Position numbers and translations under genes: made by a program. A stretch of DNA of 64,000 nucleotides, taken from contig NZ_PYOO01000002.1 of the NCBI RefSeq assembly GCF_003026395.1, positions 248,001 through 312,000 on the forward strand, written 5' to 3'. The DNA comes from Photobacterium iliopiscarium (GTDB taxonomy: Bacteria > Pseudomonadota > Gammaproteobacteria > Enterobacterales > Vibrionaceae). Under the pieces are notes generated by a model, which was not told where the DNA came from, ran no database searches, and was given only the letters and a program-made list of their open reading frames with translations. Numbering within the stretch: position 1 is the first letter of the stretch; each line of letters starts with the position of its first letter. Positions 30,360 to 39,468 of this stretch are shown here, one piece after another.

Positions 30360-30929
30360 TTATTGTACTACTCGCTCAACAATTCGGCCGTTAACCCCAA
30401 AATTAGACATCATTAAATCATTACCCCATCGATCACAATGAAAGGAATGACAAGGTTGACGCGTCCAAAATGGGTCATTCAATTGTACCTGCTGCTCTAC
30501 TTGCCATAACTGCTCACCGGATACTTGCACCACAGGAAAAGTATATGGGTATTGCCCTATTTTTCCCTGCTCATCACCAGAAAATTGACCAGCAACAGTT
30601 AATAGACGGCCTTTGGCATATTCAATCGGCTCTAAAAAACCATGAACATAGGCAATAAAACGTCCTTGAGATTGTGCATGTAATATTGGGCGACCATCAG
30701 CAGTTAATGGCATCGCAACCATTTCAATCCGTGTTTGCTGCTGTTCATTACGAATAGAAGCAATAACACCACCAAGACGAACATCTTTACCTTCATTCAC
30801 CTGAGGGTGTTGCAGAATAACCGTTAAATCAGTAATAGGATCTTTCGATTTCGTTACTAACGTTGCAGGTAAGCTCGCGCAGCCTACCATAAACACTAAT
30901 ATCACCCCAAGAAATAGCTTACCAAACAT
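30360..30929 (-). CDS. Slp family outer membrane lipoprotein
   Basis: A 189-residue lipoprotein: signal peptide MFGKLFLGVILVFMVGCAS with a VGCA lipobox, so the mature protein would begin at Cys17. Downstream VRLGGVIASIRNEQQQTRIEM and GRFIAYVHGFLEP match the Slp/YeaY family, starvation- or stress-inducible outer membrane lipoproteins of unclear function. GGAGG precedes the ATG. It heads a two-gene unit with the hydrolase, and sits at the same place as yeaY in E. coli, between fadD and tsaB. Confidence 0.9.
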   Translation of the reverse strand: MFGKLFLGVILVFMVGCASLPATLVTKSKDPITDLTVILQHPQVNEGKDVRLGGVIASIRNEQQQTRIEMVAMPLTADGRPILHAQSQGRFIAYVHGFLEPIEYAKGRLLTVAGQFSGDEQGKIGQYPYTFPVVQVSGEQLWQVEQQVQLNDPFWTRQPCHSFHCDRWGNDLMMSNFGVNGRIVERVVQ

Positions 30930-31041
30930 CTAAAACCTCCATACATTTGTTTAATAACTCGACAAAAAATAACATATCTCACTACTTAATTCCTATCTCT
31001 ACAGGAATAGTACGTGATCTTATGTCATTAAAAATACAAGC

Positions 31042-31185
31042 ATGAAAATAACGAGAGAGGAAACAAATGCGGTAACAGCTGGCGCTGATAATGGTACAGG
31101 AACACGAATAATTACTCTTCGGTACTATAGAATTGTAGTTACCAGAGCAAAAAAGACAGTCATGATGAATGAGAGACGACAATAA
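31042..31185 (+). CDS. Possible 47-residue protein, dubious
   Basis: The plus strand of the slp/tsaB gap (30930-31275) holds an open frame starting MKITREETNAV and ending KTVMMNERRQ, with no match I recognise. Its TAA is seven bases before the left arm of a hairpin with a T tract on the plus side, the layout of a real gene end. Against it: no Shine-Dalgarno sequence, and the minus strand is also open for 66 codons. The region could instead encode a small RNA. Nothing else is seen in this 346-bp gap. Confidence 0.25.
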   Translation: MKITREETNAVTAGADNGTGTRIITLRYYRIVVTRAKKTVMMNERRQ

Positions 31186-31229
31186 AAAACACGAAGAGTG
31201 ATCAGATATACTGTCACTCTTCGTCTTTT
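31185..31229. terminator. Terminator downstream of tsaB
   Basis: CGAAGAGTGA (31192-31201) and TCACTCTTCG (31214-31223) form a perfect 10-bp stem. T tracts follow on both strands (GTTTTTT on minus, TCTTTTA on plus), so it ends tsaB and could also end a plus-strand transcript. Confidence 0.85.
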
Positions 31230-31275
31230 ATTCACGCAGCGTCATCAGTGATAACAATGCTGATGTCACTTAAAA

Positions 31276-31977
31276 TTACTCGCGACCTGGCAATTTTTTC
31301 CACGTCACGGTATCACGTAAATAAACCGGGCTTGCAGCTTCTGCGGTTACGATTTCACCACGAGCAAAAGCATATTTAGCTAAATGCACCATATCTTGTG
31401 AATCTGGGTACAGTACACTGCCTAGTTGTGCATTAAAGGGTAATTGCGTTAATAGCTCAGGATACGCTTCCCAACCCGTACCCGCAGTTAACCATGTATT
31501 GGTGTCAGCTTGTACGTTCGCTAATAAAACATCAGGGGCAACCACTTGCTCATTGCCTAATAATAGCCAATCACCATCCGTTTTACGCTGGTATTGTCCC
31601 CAGTAAAGCTCACCCATACGCGCATCAATAGCCGTCAATACATGATCAGCTTGATGTAAACGGAACGAACCTTGTGCCATTGCAGCCAACGTCGATACGC
31701 CAATCATAGGTAAGTTAGCACCAAAGGCTAACCCTTGCGCAATACCGATACCAATACGAACACCGGTAAAGCTACCAGGACCACGGCCGTATGCTAATGC
31801 ATCAAGCTGTTTTAGTTTGATTCCAGCATCAACTAACACAGCATCAATCATAGGTAAAATTTTCGTGGTGTGCTCACGAGGAGCATATTCACAACGAGAA
31901 ATAACATCATCGCCAATCATAAGCGCGACAGAACAGTTTTCAGTTGCAGTATCTACTGCCAGAATTTTGGTGCTCAT
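31276..31977 (-). CDS. tsaB: tRNA threonylcarbamoyladenosine biosynthesis protein TsaB
   Basis: Partner and scaffold of TsaD in making the t6A37 modification of ANN-decoding tRNAs. The 233-residue ASKHA-fold protein starts [16 protein letters not shown], with [21 protein letters not shown] as the most conserved block. It lacks TsaD's metal-site histidines, as expected for TsaB. It begins directly after the yoaA stop on the same strand and forms a two-gene unit with it. Confidence 0.96.
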   Translation of the reverse strand: MSTKILAVDTATENCSVALMIGDDVISRCEYAPREHTTKILPMIDAVLVDAGIKLKQLDALAYGRGPGSFTGVRIGIGIAQGLAFGANLPMIGVSTLAAMAQGSFRLHQADHVLTAIDARMGELYWGQYQRKTDGDWLLLGNEQVVAPDVLLANVQADTNTWLTAGTGWEAYPELLTQLPFNAQLGSVLYPDSQDMVHLAKYAFARGEIVTAEAASPVYLRDTVTWKKLPGRE

Positions 31978-33936
31978 TCAAGCCTCTGAATGTTGGGTAT
32001 CGTCACTAACAGATACATTTGCATCCGTTAAATTCGACAAAAATTCGCTAACCCCTGCAACACTTCGCGTGCGCGGAATTGGCGGTAAACTTCTCAAAAA
32101 TACAGCGCCATAAGCACGAGTGACCAAACGATTATCGCAGATCACTAACACCCCTTTATCTTGAGTATCACGAATCAAACGACCAACACCTTGCTTTAAG
32201 GTGATCACAGCATCAGGTACTTGTACCTCGGCAAAAGGATCACCACCGCGTAGGCGACAGTCTTCAATACGTGCTTTTAATAACGGATCATCAGGTGCTG
32301 TAAATGGTAATTTATCTATGATAACACAGCTAAGGGCTTGGCCTCTAACATCAATGCCCTCCCAAAATGCCCCTGTCGCGACTAATAATGCATTACCTCG
32401 TTCAAGGTATTCCGCTAACAGCTTTTGTTTACTGGTTTCACCTTGCGCTAATACGGGTAAATCAAGTCGAGCACGAAAGCCTTCGGCAAGATCACGTACC
32501 ATTTGGTGAGAAGTACACAGGAAGAAACAACGTCCTGCATTAGCTTCAATCACAGGAGCCAACAGCTCGATTAATTTATCGGCTAACCCATAGCTATTAG
32601 GCTCAGGTAAATGACGAGGCACACACAACAAGGCTTGGGTGGCGTAATCAAAGGGGCTCTCTAATGAAAATTGTTGCTTGGGTTGTAAACCAAGACGATG
32701 ACAAAAATGGCTAAAATCATCATCAACAGCCAGTGTTGCTGAAGTAAAAATCCACGCCCCTTTTTGCTCTTTCATTCGTTCACTGAATTTATCAGCAACG
32801 GATAGTGGCGTTATATTCAAACTAAACTGACGCGGTGTGCACTCATACCAATATGAATAACCAATAATACTGGTATCAACGACCCGTTTTAAACGCGCTT
32901 TTAACAACGTTGCTCGTTCAAAGGCTGCGTCTAATAATTGGCTCCGCCCTAACGCTAATTTGAGTACATCATAGATTAAATCAAGGGCATCGTTAAGACG
33001 TACTAATTCACGTTTTACCGCTGGTGTTTGTGACGCTTCACGCCAATTACCTCGAAACCCAGGATCGCCTAAAATAATCCGCATTTCAAACGCTGCTTGT
33101 TGTAAACGTGCCGCTGCTTTTTGCAATTGGCGCATATCTTTCGCTTCAGTGCGATAACCAATTTCAATATCTTTTGCAAGTTCAATTAACTGACGACTCG
33201 ACAAATTCTGACCAAAATATTGACTGGCAATATCGGGCATCTGGTGTGCTTCATCAAAAATAAACACTTCTGCTTCGGGGATCAATTCACCAAAACCATT
33301 ATCCTTCATCGCTAAATCAGCCAGAAATAAATGGTGATTTACCACCACAATATCCGCTTCCATCGCTTTACGGCGCGCTTTTACTACAAAGCAATCATCA
33401 TAAGACGGGCATTCTCGCCCTAAGCAATTATCATTAGTTGAAGTAATCATTGGGATCACTGGGCTATCTTCGGCAACATCTTCACATTCACCCAAATCAC
33501 CCGTTTTTGATGAAGATGACCATTGGCGGGTTTTAATCAATAGACTCAGCATAACAGGATCTGAGTGATCGCCATGGCTTTCAGTGATCTGGCGGCTGAG
33601 GCGGTCAATACATAAATAGTTTGAACGCCCTTTCAATAATGCCACCCGCCCCGTAAACCCTAAAGCGTTTGCCATTAAGGGTAAATCTCGGTGAAACAAT
33701 TGCTCTTGTAGATTTTTCGAACCAGTACTAATGATGGTTTTTTTACCGCTAACTAATGCAGGCACGAGATAAGCAAAGGTTTTACCTGTACCTGTACCCG
33801 CCTCAACCACCAACTGTGATTGTTTTTTAATTGCATCAGCCACCGCTTTTGCCATATCAATTTGAGGTTGTCGAGCTTGAAATCCGGGAATGGCTTTATC
33901 TAACGCACCATCAGCGGCAAAAAATTTAGCTATCAT
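31978..33936 (-). CDS. yoaA: DinG/XPD-family ATP-dependent DNA helicase YoaA
   Basis: Superfamily 2 helicase with an iron-sulfur cluster; E. coli YoaA works with the polymerase III chi subunit in repair. The 652-residue protein has Walker A EAGTGTGKT at about residues 45-53, the DEAH box (FDEAHQMPD), four cysteines of the FeS domain (YLCIDRLS, DLGECEDV, CLGRECPSYDDC), and C-terminal helicase motifs ending GVGRLIRDTQDKGVLV. First gene of the yoaA-tsaB unit, divergent from purU. Confidence 0.93.
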   Translation of the reverse strand: MIAKFFAADGALDKAIPGFQARQPQIDMAKAVADAIKKQSQLVVEAGTGTGKTFAYLVPALVSGKKTIISTGSKNLQEQLFHRDLPLMANALGFTGRVALLKGRSNYLCIDRLSRQITESHGDHSDPVMLSLLIKTRQWSSSSKTGDLGECEDVAEDSPVIPMITSTNDNCLGRECPSYDDCFVVKARRKAMEADIVVVNHHLFLADLAMKDNGFGELIPEAEVFIFDEAHQMPDIASQYFGQNLSSRQLIELAKDIEIGYRTEAKDMRQLQKAAARLQQAAFEMRIILGDPGFRGNWREASQTPAVKRELVRLNDALDLIYDVLKLALGRSQLLDAAFERATLLKARLKRVVDTSIIGYSYWYECTPRQFSLNITPLSVADKFSERMKEQKGAWIFTSATLAVDDDFSHFCHRLGLQPKQQFSLESPFDYATQALLCVPRHLPEPNSYGLADKLIELLAPVIEANAGRCFFLCTSHQMVRDLAEGFRARLDLPVLAQGETSKQKLLAEYLERGNALLVATGAFWEGIDVRGQALSCVIIDKLPFTAPDDPLLKARIEDCRLRGGDPFAEVQVPDAVITLKQGVGRLIRDTQDKGVLVICDNRLVTRAYGAVFLRSLPPIPRTRSVAGVSEFLSNLTDANVSVSDDTQHSEA

Positions 33937-34142
33937 TCACTTCGCACTATTGGTTATTTATACAGTATCAATAAATCTATTATGCCAATTTTATTACTCG
34001 ACGACCAGCCATGTCCGAGGCTATTTCGCACGACTGAAACAACACCATCAATAAACTATTTGACCCCAACACAGTATAAGCGTCATAGTGATAAATTATG
34101 ATTTTTAGACGGCGCATAGCGTTGCTGTCATCAGGAATAGAC

Positions 34143-34976
34143 ATGGAAAAGAAAACATTATTAACGGAATGCCCTGATAATCTGGGGCTTATCTCCAAAA
34201 TCACCAATATCTGTCATAAACATCAACTCAACATTATTAATAACAAAGAGTACGTTGATAACGCTAAAAACCATTTTTTCATGCGAACAGAATTAGAAGG
34301 CTATTTTAATGATGAAACGTTACTGGCTGATCTAGACCGCGCATTACCTGCGGGAAGCAAGCGTCGATTAATTAGCTCTGAGCGTAAAAAAGTCGTCATT
34401 ATGGTAACCAAAGAAGCCCATTGCTTAGGTGATATTTTGGTTAAAACCTTTGACGGCTCGCTAGATATAGAGATTGCAGCGGTGGTTGGTAACTACGATA
34501 AACTTCAAAATTTAACCGAAAAATTTGATGTACCATTTCATCATGTTTGTCATGAAGGGCTCACACGCGAACAACATGAAACGCAATTACTCGCCGCGAT
34601 ACAGCAGTATTCACCTAACTATGTTGTACTCGCAAAATATATGCGTATCCTCACGCCAAACTTTGTCGCGCAATTTCCGCATAAGATTATTAATATTCAT
34701 CACAGCTTTCTACCTGCATTCATTGGGGCTAAACCTTACCAACAAGCGTTTGATCGTGGGGTGAAAATTATTGGAGCAACGGCTCACTTTGTTACCAACG
34801 ATCTTGATGAAGGCCAAATCATTACTCAAAACGTAATTCCCGTTGATCATACGTTCAGTGCTGAAGAAATGGCAAAATCAGGGCGCGATGTTGAAAAATC
34901 AGTATTGAGCAAAGCACTTGGTTTAGTGGTTGATGATCGCGTATTTGTTCACGGCAATCGCACTGTAATTCTTTAA
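34143..34976 (+). CDS. purU: Formyltetrahydrofolate deformylase
   Basis: Hydrolyses 10-formyl-THF to formate and THF, balancing one-carbon pools and supplying formate for purine synthesis. The 277-residue protein has an N-terminal ACT domain (TLLTECPDNLGLISKITNIC) and a C-terminal formyltransferase-fold domain with NIHHSFLPAFIGAKPY and the catalytic Asp in GATAHFVTNDLDEGQII. I start at MEKKTLLTEC because AGGAA lies eight bases upstream; the frame is open 15 codons further without a site. Confidence 0.96.
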   Translation: MEKKTLLTECPDNLGLISKITNICHKHQLNIINNKEYVDNAKNHFFMRTELEGYFNDETLLADLDRALPAGSKRRLISSERKKVVIMVTKEAHCLGDILVKTFDGSLDIEIAAVVGNYDKLQNLTEKFDVPFHHVCHEGLTREQHETQLLAAIQQYSPNYVVLAKYMRILTPNFVAQFPHKIINIHHSFLPAFIGAKPYQQAFDRGVKIIGATAHFVTNDLDEGQIITQNVIPVDHTFSAEEMAKSGRDVEKSVLSKALGLVVDDRVFVHGNRTVIL

Positions 34977-34997
34977 AAACAATAACTGATTAATATA

Positions 34998-35029
34998 TGC
35001 CACAGCTTAATTTAGCCGTGGCATTTTTT
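34998..35029 (+). terminator. Terminator of purU
   Basis: TGCCAC and GTGGCA form the outer stem, with GCT/AGC inside, followed by TTTTTT. Confidence 0.85.
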
Positions 35030-35058
35030 CGCTTAACTTGCAGTAAAAAAACACATAC

Positions 35059-35643
35059 TCACTCTTTTTCGCTTGTAATCACTGCCGCTAAAGAATGTGA
35101 ATGTAATTTTATGCATATATTGTCTTTTTTAAATGCATAGGTTGGATTGGGTAAGCGTTCATGCTCACCAGCAGGAGAACTCGCTTTAACTTTAATTCCC
35201 TTATCAGCCAACTGCTGCCAATGTAACGCTGGAAATGTTGAACTAATTGACTGTTCTAATTGTTCCAGTGACATCGCATTACCAGGAATAACAAACTCGA
35301 CATGCTCCCACCCTTGCTGTGGGTAAGTCTTACCATTTGGATACGGTAGCTCTAACGCCTCAATCATCCACTCTCCCACTTGCAGCGGTTTATCAAAGCC
35401 AATCACCACTATCGGACGCCCATTAATGATCGCTTGTGACCATTCAGTTCCATACGCTAACCATGCTTGATGAAGCTCTAGTGCAATATCCTGCGAATTA
35501 ACCCGCAATGCAATATGATCTGCTGTACACGATGAGAGTGATATACCGAGCTCATCAGCTAAACAAATAATGCGATTCATAAAAGCAGGCAAATCCGCTA
35601 ACATTTGCTCTGGGTGTAAACCTAATTGTTTCAGATTTTGCAT
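35059..35643 (-). CDS. yecM: YecM-family protein
   Basis: A 194-residue protein of the YecM family, related to the vicinal-oxygen-chelate (glyoxalase-like) fold; function unknown. Conserved stretches are SSCTADHIALRVNS, GRPIVVIGFDKPL and GWEHVEFVIPG, where His and Glu residues could bind metal. GGAGG lies six bases before the ATG at MQNLKQLG; the frame extends eight codons further without a site. It is divergent from argS, the same pairing as in E. coli. Confidence 0.88.
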   Translation of the reverse strand: MQNLKQLGLHPEQMLADLPAFMNRIICLADELGISLSSCTADHIALRVNSQDIALELHQAWLAYGTEWSQAIINGRPIVVIGFDKPLQVGEWMIEALELPYPNGKTYPQQGWEHVEFVIPGNAMSLEQLEQSISSTFPALHWQQLADKGIKVKASSPAGEHERLPNPTYAFKKDNICIKLHSHSLAAVITSEKE

Positions 35644-36055
35644 TTCGCACCTCCAACCACGTAACATTTAATAAACAACGGCATAATTACTCACACTTTC
35701 CGCATTATCAATAACTAAACCAGCATGAGGTAGCCCTTATCAGGGCTGAATTTTGGCTTTATTTTAACCTATTTTAAAAACTTTAAAAAAAAATGCCTGC
35801 AATCTCTTTTTCCAGTTGCCAAAGTACCTAACTATGTGGGTATTATTAGGGTAACGCACGCTGCTTATCAAGATATTGGTGTTGATACTAAATTAACCCT
35901 ACCATCAAAAAATACTCACGTAGCTTTGGTCACTTTTTTAGTTAACCAAAAAACACTTTAGCTCCGTGAGTATTTTTAACGGCATATCTTGCTATATGCA
36001 GACGTTTTTGCCATATATATATGATTGGCGTTACAAACGATTAAAGGAACAGCAA
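35644..36055 (+). promoter_or_regulatory. argS leader region
   Basis: A 412-bp region between yecM and argS. It holds a short hairpin AGCCCT-TATC-AGGGCT (35732-35747), a 12-codon frame MPAISFSSCQST (35793-35831) and a 6-codon frame MWVLLG (35834-35854), neither with a Shine-Dalgarno sequence or arginine codons, and then the terminator/antiterminator pair listed next. A frame extending argS upstream runs through the hairpin and is not used. Confidence 0.5.
35836..35977 (+). promoter_or_regulatory. Putative terminator/antiterminator attenuator of argS
   Basis: AAAAATACTCACG (35908-35920) pairs perfectly over 13 bp with CGTGAGTATTTTT (35965-35977), with TTTGGT/ACCAAA (35925-35930, 35945-35950) stacked inside, and the U-rich right arm resembles an intrinsic terminator. 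ATACTCAC (35912-35919) can instead pair with GTGGGTAT (35836-35843), supported by TAGGGT/ACCCTA (35847-35852, 35896-35901). The two folds exclude each other. The sensing signal is unknown. Confidence 0.55.
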
Positions 36056-37786
36056 GTGAATATTCAAGCACTCATTAATAATAAAGTAGCACAAGCATTA
36101 GAAGCTGCAGGCGCACCTGCTGGTAGTCCTGCAGCAGTTCGTCAGTCAGCAAAAGCACAATTTGGTGATTACCAAGCAAATGGTGTAATGGGCGTAGCTA
36201 AAAAATTGGGCATGAATCCACGTGAATTTGCTCAAAAAGTTATCGACTGCCTAGAATTAGACGGTATTGCTGAAAAAGTTGAAATTGCAGGCCCTGGTTT
36301 TATCAACATCTTCCTTGATAAAGCATGGTTAGCCGCTCGTGGTGAAGAAGCACTAGCCAGTGAGCGTCTAGCGGTTAACGCAGATGAAGCACAAACAATT
36401 GTTGTTGACTACTCAGCGCCTAACGTAGCAAAAGAAATGCACGTAGGTCACTTACGTTCAACTATCATCGGTGATGCTGTTGTACGTACTCTAGAGTTTT
36501 TAGGTCACAATGTTATTCGTGCTAACCACCTTGGCGACTGGGGTACCCAATTTGGTATGCTTATCGCTAATATGGAACGTAAAGAAAAAGAAGGTAGCGA
36601 TGTTTCAATGAACATCAGCGATCTTGAAGGCTTCTACCGTGAATCAAAAGTGCTTTACGATGAAGACGAAGAGTTTGGCGTAACTGCACGTAACTTCGTT
36701 GTTCGTCTACAAAGTGGCGACGAATACTGCCTTAATAAATGGCGTCAACTTGTTGCTATCACACTAAAGCAAAACCAACGTAACTACGATCGTCTAAGTG
36801 TATCTCTAACAGATGCTAACGTAATGGGCGAATCAATGTACAACGACATGCTTGCACCTGTTGTTGCTGATCTTAAACAAAAAGGTCTAGCAGTAGAAAG
36901 TGATGGCGCAACAGTTGTTTTCCTTGACGAATACAAGAACAAAGATGGCGACCCTATGGGCGTTATCATCCAAAAACGTGATGGTGGCTACCTATACACT
37001 ACAACAGATATTGCTTGTGCTAAATACCGTTACGAGCAACTTCATGCGGATCGCGTACTTTACTTTATCGACTCACGTCAGCACCAACACCTAATGATGG
37101 CTTGGTCTATCGTACGTAAAGCAGGTTATGTACCTGAAGAAGTATCTTTAGAGCACCACGCATTTGGTATGATGCTAGGTAAAGACGGTCGTCCATTTAA
37201 GACTCGTGCTGGTGGTACTGTACGTCTAGCTGATCTTCTTGATGAAGCAGAAGAGCGTGCAAACAAGCTAATCGAAGAGAAAAACCCAGAATTAAGTGCT
37301 GAAGAAAAAGCAAAAATTGCAACAACAGTTGCAATGGCTGCGGTTAAGTACTCTGATCTTTCTAAGCACCGTACTACAGACTACATCTTCGATTGGGACA
37401 ACATGCTAGCATTTGAAGGTAATACAGCACCTTACATGCAGTATGCTTACACTCGTATTGCGTCTATCTTCAAACGTGCGAATGTTGAACTAAAAGATCT
37501 AACATTCCCTATCGTTATCAATGACGAAAAAGAACAAGCGCTATTATCTAAGTTACTTCAATTTGAAGAAGCAGTGCAGTCTGTTGCTCGTGAAGGCCAG
37601 CCTCACCTAATGTGTACTTACCTGTTTGAACTTGCAGGTCTGTTCTCTAGCTTCTACGAAGCATGCCCAATTCTTAATGCGGAAGAAGCTGTTAAGCAAA
37701 GCCGCTTGAAGTTAGCTCTACTAACGGCTAACACGCTTAAGAAAGGCTTAGATCTACTAGGTATTGAAACTCTAGAGCGTATGTAA
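36056..37786 (+). CDS. argS: Arginyl-tRNA synthetase
   Basis: Charges tRNA-Arg; class I synthetase that needs tRNA for arginine activation. The 576-residue protein has [20 protein letters not shown] with the HIGH-like motif [36 protein letters not shown] in place of a canonical KMSKS, and the C-terminal DALR anticodon domain ending ETLERM. The start is a GTG ([11 protein letters not shown]) with AAAGGA seven bases upstream; this gives the usual family length. Codon use is strongly biased, fitting high expression. Confidence 0.97.
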   Translation: MNIQALINNKVAQALEAAGAPAGSPAAVRQSAKAQFGDYQANGVMGVAKKLGMNPREFAQKVIDCLELDGIAEKVEIAGPGFINIFLDKAWLAARGEEALASERLAVNADEAQTIVVDYSAPNVAKEMHVGHLRSTIIGDAVVRTLEFLGHNVIRANHLGDWGTQFGMLIANMERKEKEGSDVSMNISDLEGFYRESKVLYDEDEEFGVTARNFVVRLQSGDEYCLNKWRQLVAITLKQNQRNYDRLSVSLTDANVMGESMYNDMLAPVVADLKQKGLAVESDGATVVFLDEYKNKDGDPMGVIIQKRDGGYLYTTTDIACAKYRYEQLHADRVLYFIDSRQHQHLMMAWSIVRKAGYVPEEVSLEHHAFGMMLGKDGRPFKTRAGGTVRLADLLDEAEERANKLIEEKNPELSAEEKAKIATTVAMAAVKYSDLSKHRTTDYIFDWDNMLAFEGNTAPYMQYAYTRIASIFKRANVELKDLTFPIVINDEKEQALLSKLLQFEEAVQSVAREGQPHLMCTYLFELAGLFSSFYEACPILNAEEAVKQSRLKLALLTANTLKKGLDLLGIETLERM

Positions 37787-37862
37787 TTACTCTTTATTGT
37801 AATAGCTACTTATAGCACTAGTGACTTATTTCACTCGTAACTGATAGAAGTAGCGACATAAC

Positions 37863-37891
37863 AAAAAGCCTTCATTCGTGAAGGCTTTTTT
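37863..37891. terminator. Terminator between argS and the DUF924 gene
   Basis: AAAAAGCCTTCA and TGAAGGCTTTTT flank a TTCG tetraloop; usable in both directions by the convergent genes. Confidence 0.92.
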
Positions 37892-37911
37892 AATGCAATA
37901 AAATCTAATTA

Positions 37912-38517
37912 TTATTGCCCAAATCGTAATCCACCATCATGTAACCATGTCAGTTCTTTTTTGGTAGATAACCGTCCTTTTACTGCATTTCGATGCGGGA
38001 AGCGCCCAAATTGTTTAATTACTTGCAAATGACTATTAGCAAAGTCATAAAAACTATTAAATATCGCGATATTCTCAAGCTGTACATTTTTACGCAATAA
38101 ATCAAATCGAAACACACTTTCTTCTTGATCTTCTAAATCTTCTGAATGCTCTAATGGTAAATAAAAAAATACACGTTCAATTGATGTAAGTTCAGCATCT
38201 TGATTAAGGGCTAAACCTCGCTTACAAATTGCCAACGCTAATAAATCATAACGAAAAGCCGCATTTAATCCGCGATAAATATTACGTGGAAATTGATCTA
38301 ATAAAATAATTAATGCCAAGCGACCCTGAGCAGTATCACTCCAATGATTAAGTTCACCATTACCTGCCATGCTTACCCACGATTGAAACTGAGAGATAAT
38401 GTCAGCATCAACCTCAGCTCCACCTAAAAACCATAGTGCATGTTTATTATTACGGGTCACTTCACCGTTTAGCTCACCAAACCAGTAATCAAGAATAAAT
38501 TGATACTCAGCTACCAT
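37912..38517 (-). CDS. DUF924 family protein
   Basis: A 201-residue cytoplasmic protein of the DUF924 family, function unknown. Family patches: ILDYWFGEL at the start, LALIILLDQFPRNIYRG in the middle, FFYLPLEHSEDLEDQE, and FGRFPHRNAVKGR near the end. The predicted fold is all helical and TPR-like. GGGGGG lies before the ATG. Convergent with argS and divergent from the HIT gene. Confidence 0.88.
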   Translation of the reverse strand: MVAEYQFILDYWFGELNGEVTRNNKHALWFLGGAEVDADIISQFQSWVSMAGNGELNHWSDTAQGRLALIILLDQFPRNIYRGLNAAFRYDLLALAICKRGLALNQDAELTSIERVFFYLPLEHSEDLEDQEESVFRFDLLRKNVQLENIAIFNSFYDFANSHLQVIKQFGRFPHRNAVKGRLSTKKELTWLHDGGLRFGQ

Positions 38518-38688
38518 TTAAGCCCCCCATTAATATACACTTGAATAACGTTTTTATTGGACAATCATTATCTGCCAAGTAACGATTACGTATACCCAAA
38601 GGATAATACCAATTACGTTAAATTAAGCTTACTATAATAAATATTGCTCAAGCTTGTGAGCTAGAATGTACTGTTAAGGAATAATTAC

Positions 38689-39123
38689 ATGAGTTTCACT
38701 CTTCATCCTCAATTAATGGCAGATACAACAATACTTGGCGATTTACCTTTATCACGTATATTGCTTGCTAAAGAAGCTCTTGGGCCATGGCTGATTTTAG
38801 TTCCGCGCTATGATGCACTACGTGAAATTCACCATTTATCAGAACAAGATCAACAACAGTTAATGCGTGAATCATCGGCAATTGCAGCCTTATTAGAGCA
38901 AGACTATCAAGCTGAAAAAATCAATATTGGTGCGCTTGGTAATCTTGTACCTCAACTTCATATTCATCATATCGCCCGTTTTAGTAATGATATCGCATGG
39001 CCTGGCCCTGTATGGGGAAATACAAAAGGCATTCAACGTAGCAAAGAAGTACAGCAAGCATTGGCTGAAGAGTTACGTCAAGAACTGAGCAATATTGCAG
39101 GTTTTAGTGCCATCAACGCTTAG
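38689..39123 (+). CDS. HIT domain protein
   Basis: A 144-residue histidine-triad family protein; such enzymes hydrolyse or transfer nucleoside monophosphates. The signature is QLHIHHIAR, an HxHH variant of HxHxH, preceded by GALGNLVPQ as in other proteobacterial HIT proteins. The N-terminal part contains ILLAKEALGPWLILVPR. AAGGA precedes the ATG. Substrate unknown; followed by a terminator. Confidence 0.88.
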   Translation: MSFTLHPQLMADTTILGDLPLSRILLAKEALGPWLILVPRYDALREIHHLSEQDQQQLMRESSAIAALLEQDYQAEKINIGALGNLVPQLHIHHIARFSNDIAWPGPVWGNTKGIQRSKEVQQALAEELRQELSNIAGFSAINA

Positions 39124-39176
39124 TTTTATTACTGCACTTATTATTACTGCACTCTTACAAGTGTAGGGTATTTGAT

Positions 39177-39208
39177 ATAAAAAAAGCAGCCCGAAGGCTG
39201 CTTTTTTA
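39177..39208. terminator. Terminator between the HIT gene and feoC
   Basis: AAAAAGCAGCC and GGCTGCTTTTT flank a CGAA tetraloop; A and T tracts on both sides. Confidence 0.92.
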
Positions 39209-39225
39209 ATGGATGCTATTTACTG

Positions 39226-39468
39226 TTAGCGCATAACGGTTACTGACAACTCATTCGCGGCTAAACATCGATACCACACATCTTTAGCTGTTTGGCAGCA
39301 TTGTGTACTATCGTAGCCAACCAATTCCTTACCGATGGTTCCTTTGCGAACCCAAACAGCAAGCATGGCATCAACACCATCTTCAGACATACCAAAATGC
39401 AGTGAAAGCTGCTTACGGCTTACGCGTCCATTATCGGTAATATACTGTTTTAATTGTTGTAAAATCAT
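39226..39468 (-). CDS. feoC: FeoC-like iron transport regulator
   Basis: An 80-residue winged-helix protein, last gene of feoABC. The N-terminal helix-turn-helix (QQLKQYITDNGRVSRKQLSL) is followed by a cysteine-bearing wing (DSTQCCQTAKDVWYRC) that could hold an FeS cluster as reported for other FeoC proteins; some members bind FeoB or protect it from proteolysis. The ATG overlaps the feoB TGA by four bases, implying coupled translation. Confidence 0.9.
   Translation of the reverse strand: MILQQLKQYITDNGRVSRKQLSLHFGMSEDGVDAMLAVWVRKGTIGKELVGYDSTQCCQTAKDVWYRCLAANELSVTVMR

Noticed and set aside
30982..31182. 66-codon minus-strand frame between slp and tsaB
   Set aside because: Cysteine-rich, low-plausibility composition, no ribosome binding site and no terminator after it on that strand; the plus-strand alternative fits the hairpin better, though weakly.
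35966..36055. Upstream extension of ArgS by 30 codons
   Set aside because: It begins inside the right arm of the leader hairpin, has no ribosome binding site, and the family N-terminus starts at the GTG at 36056.
36784..36969. Antisense and out-of-frame open frames inside argS, sucA, hisD and similar genes
   Set aside because: They are shadows of long, well-supported genes and show no start signals or recognisable protein features.
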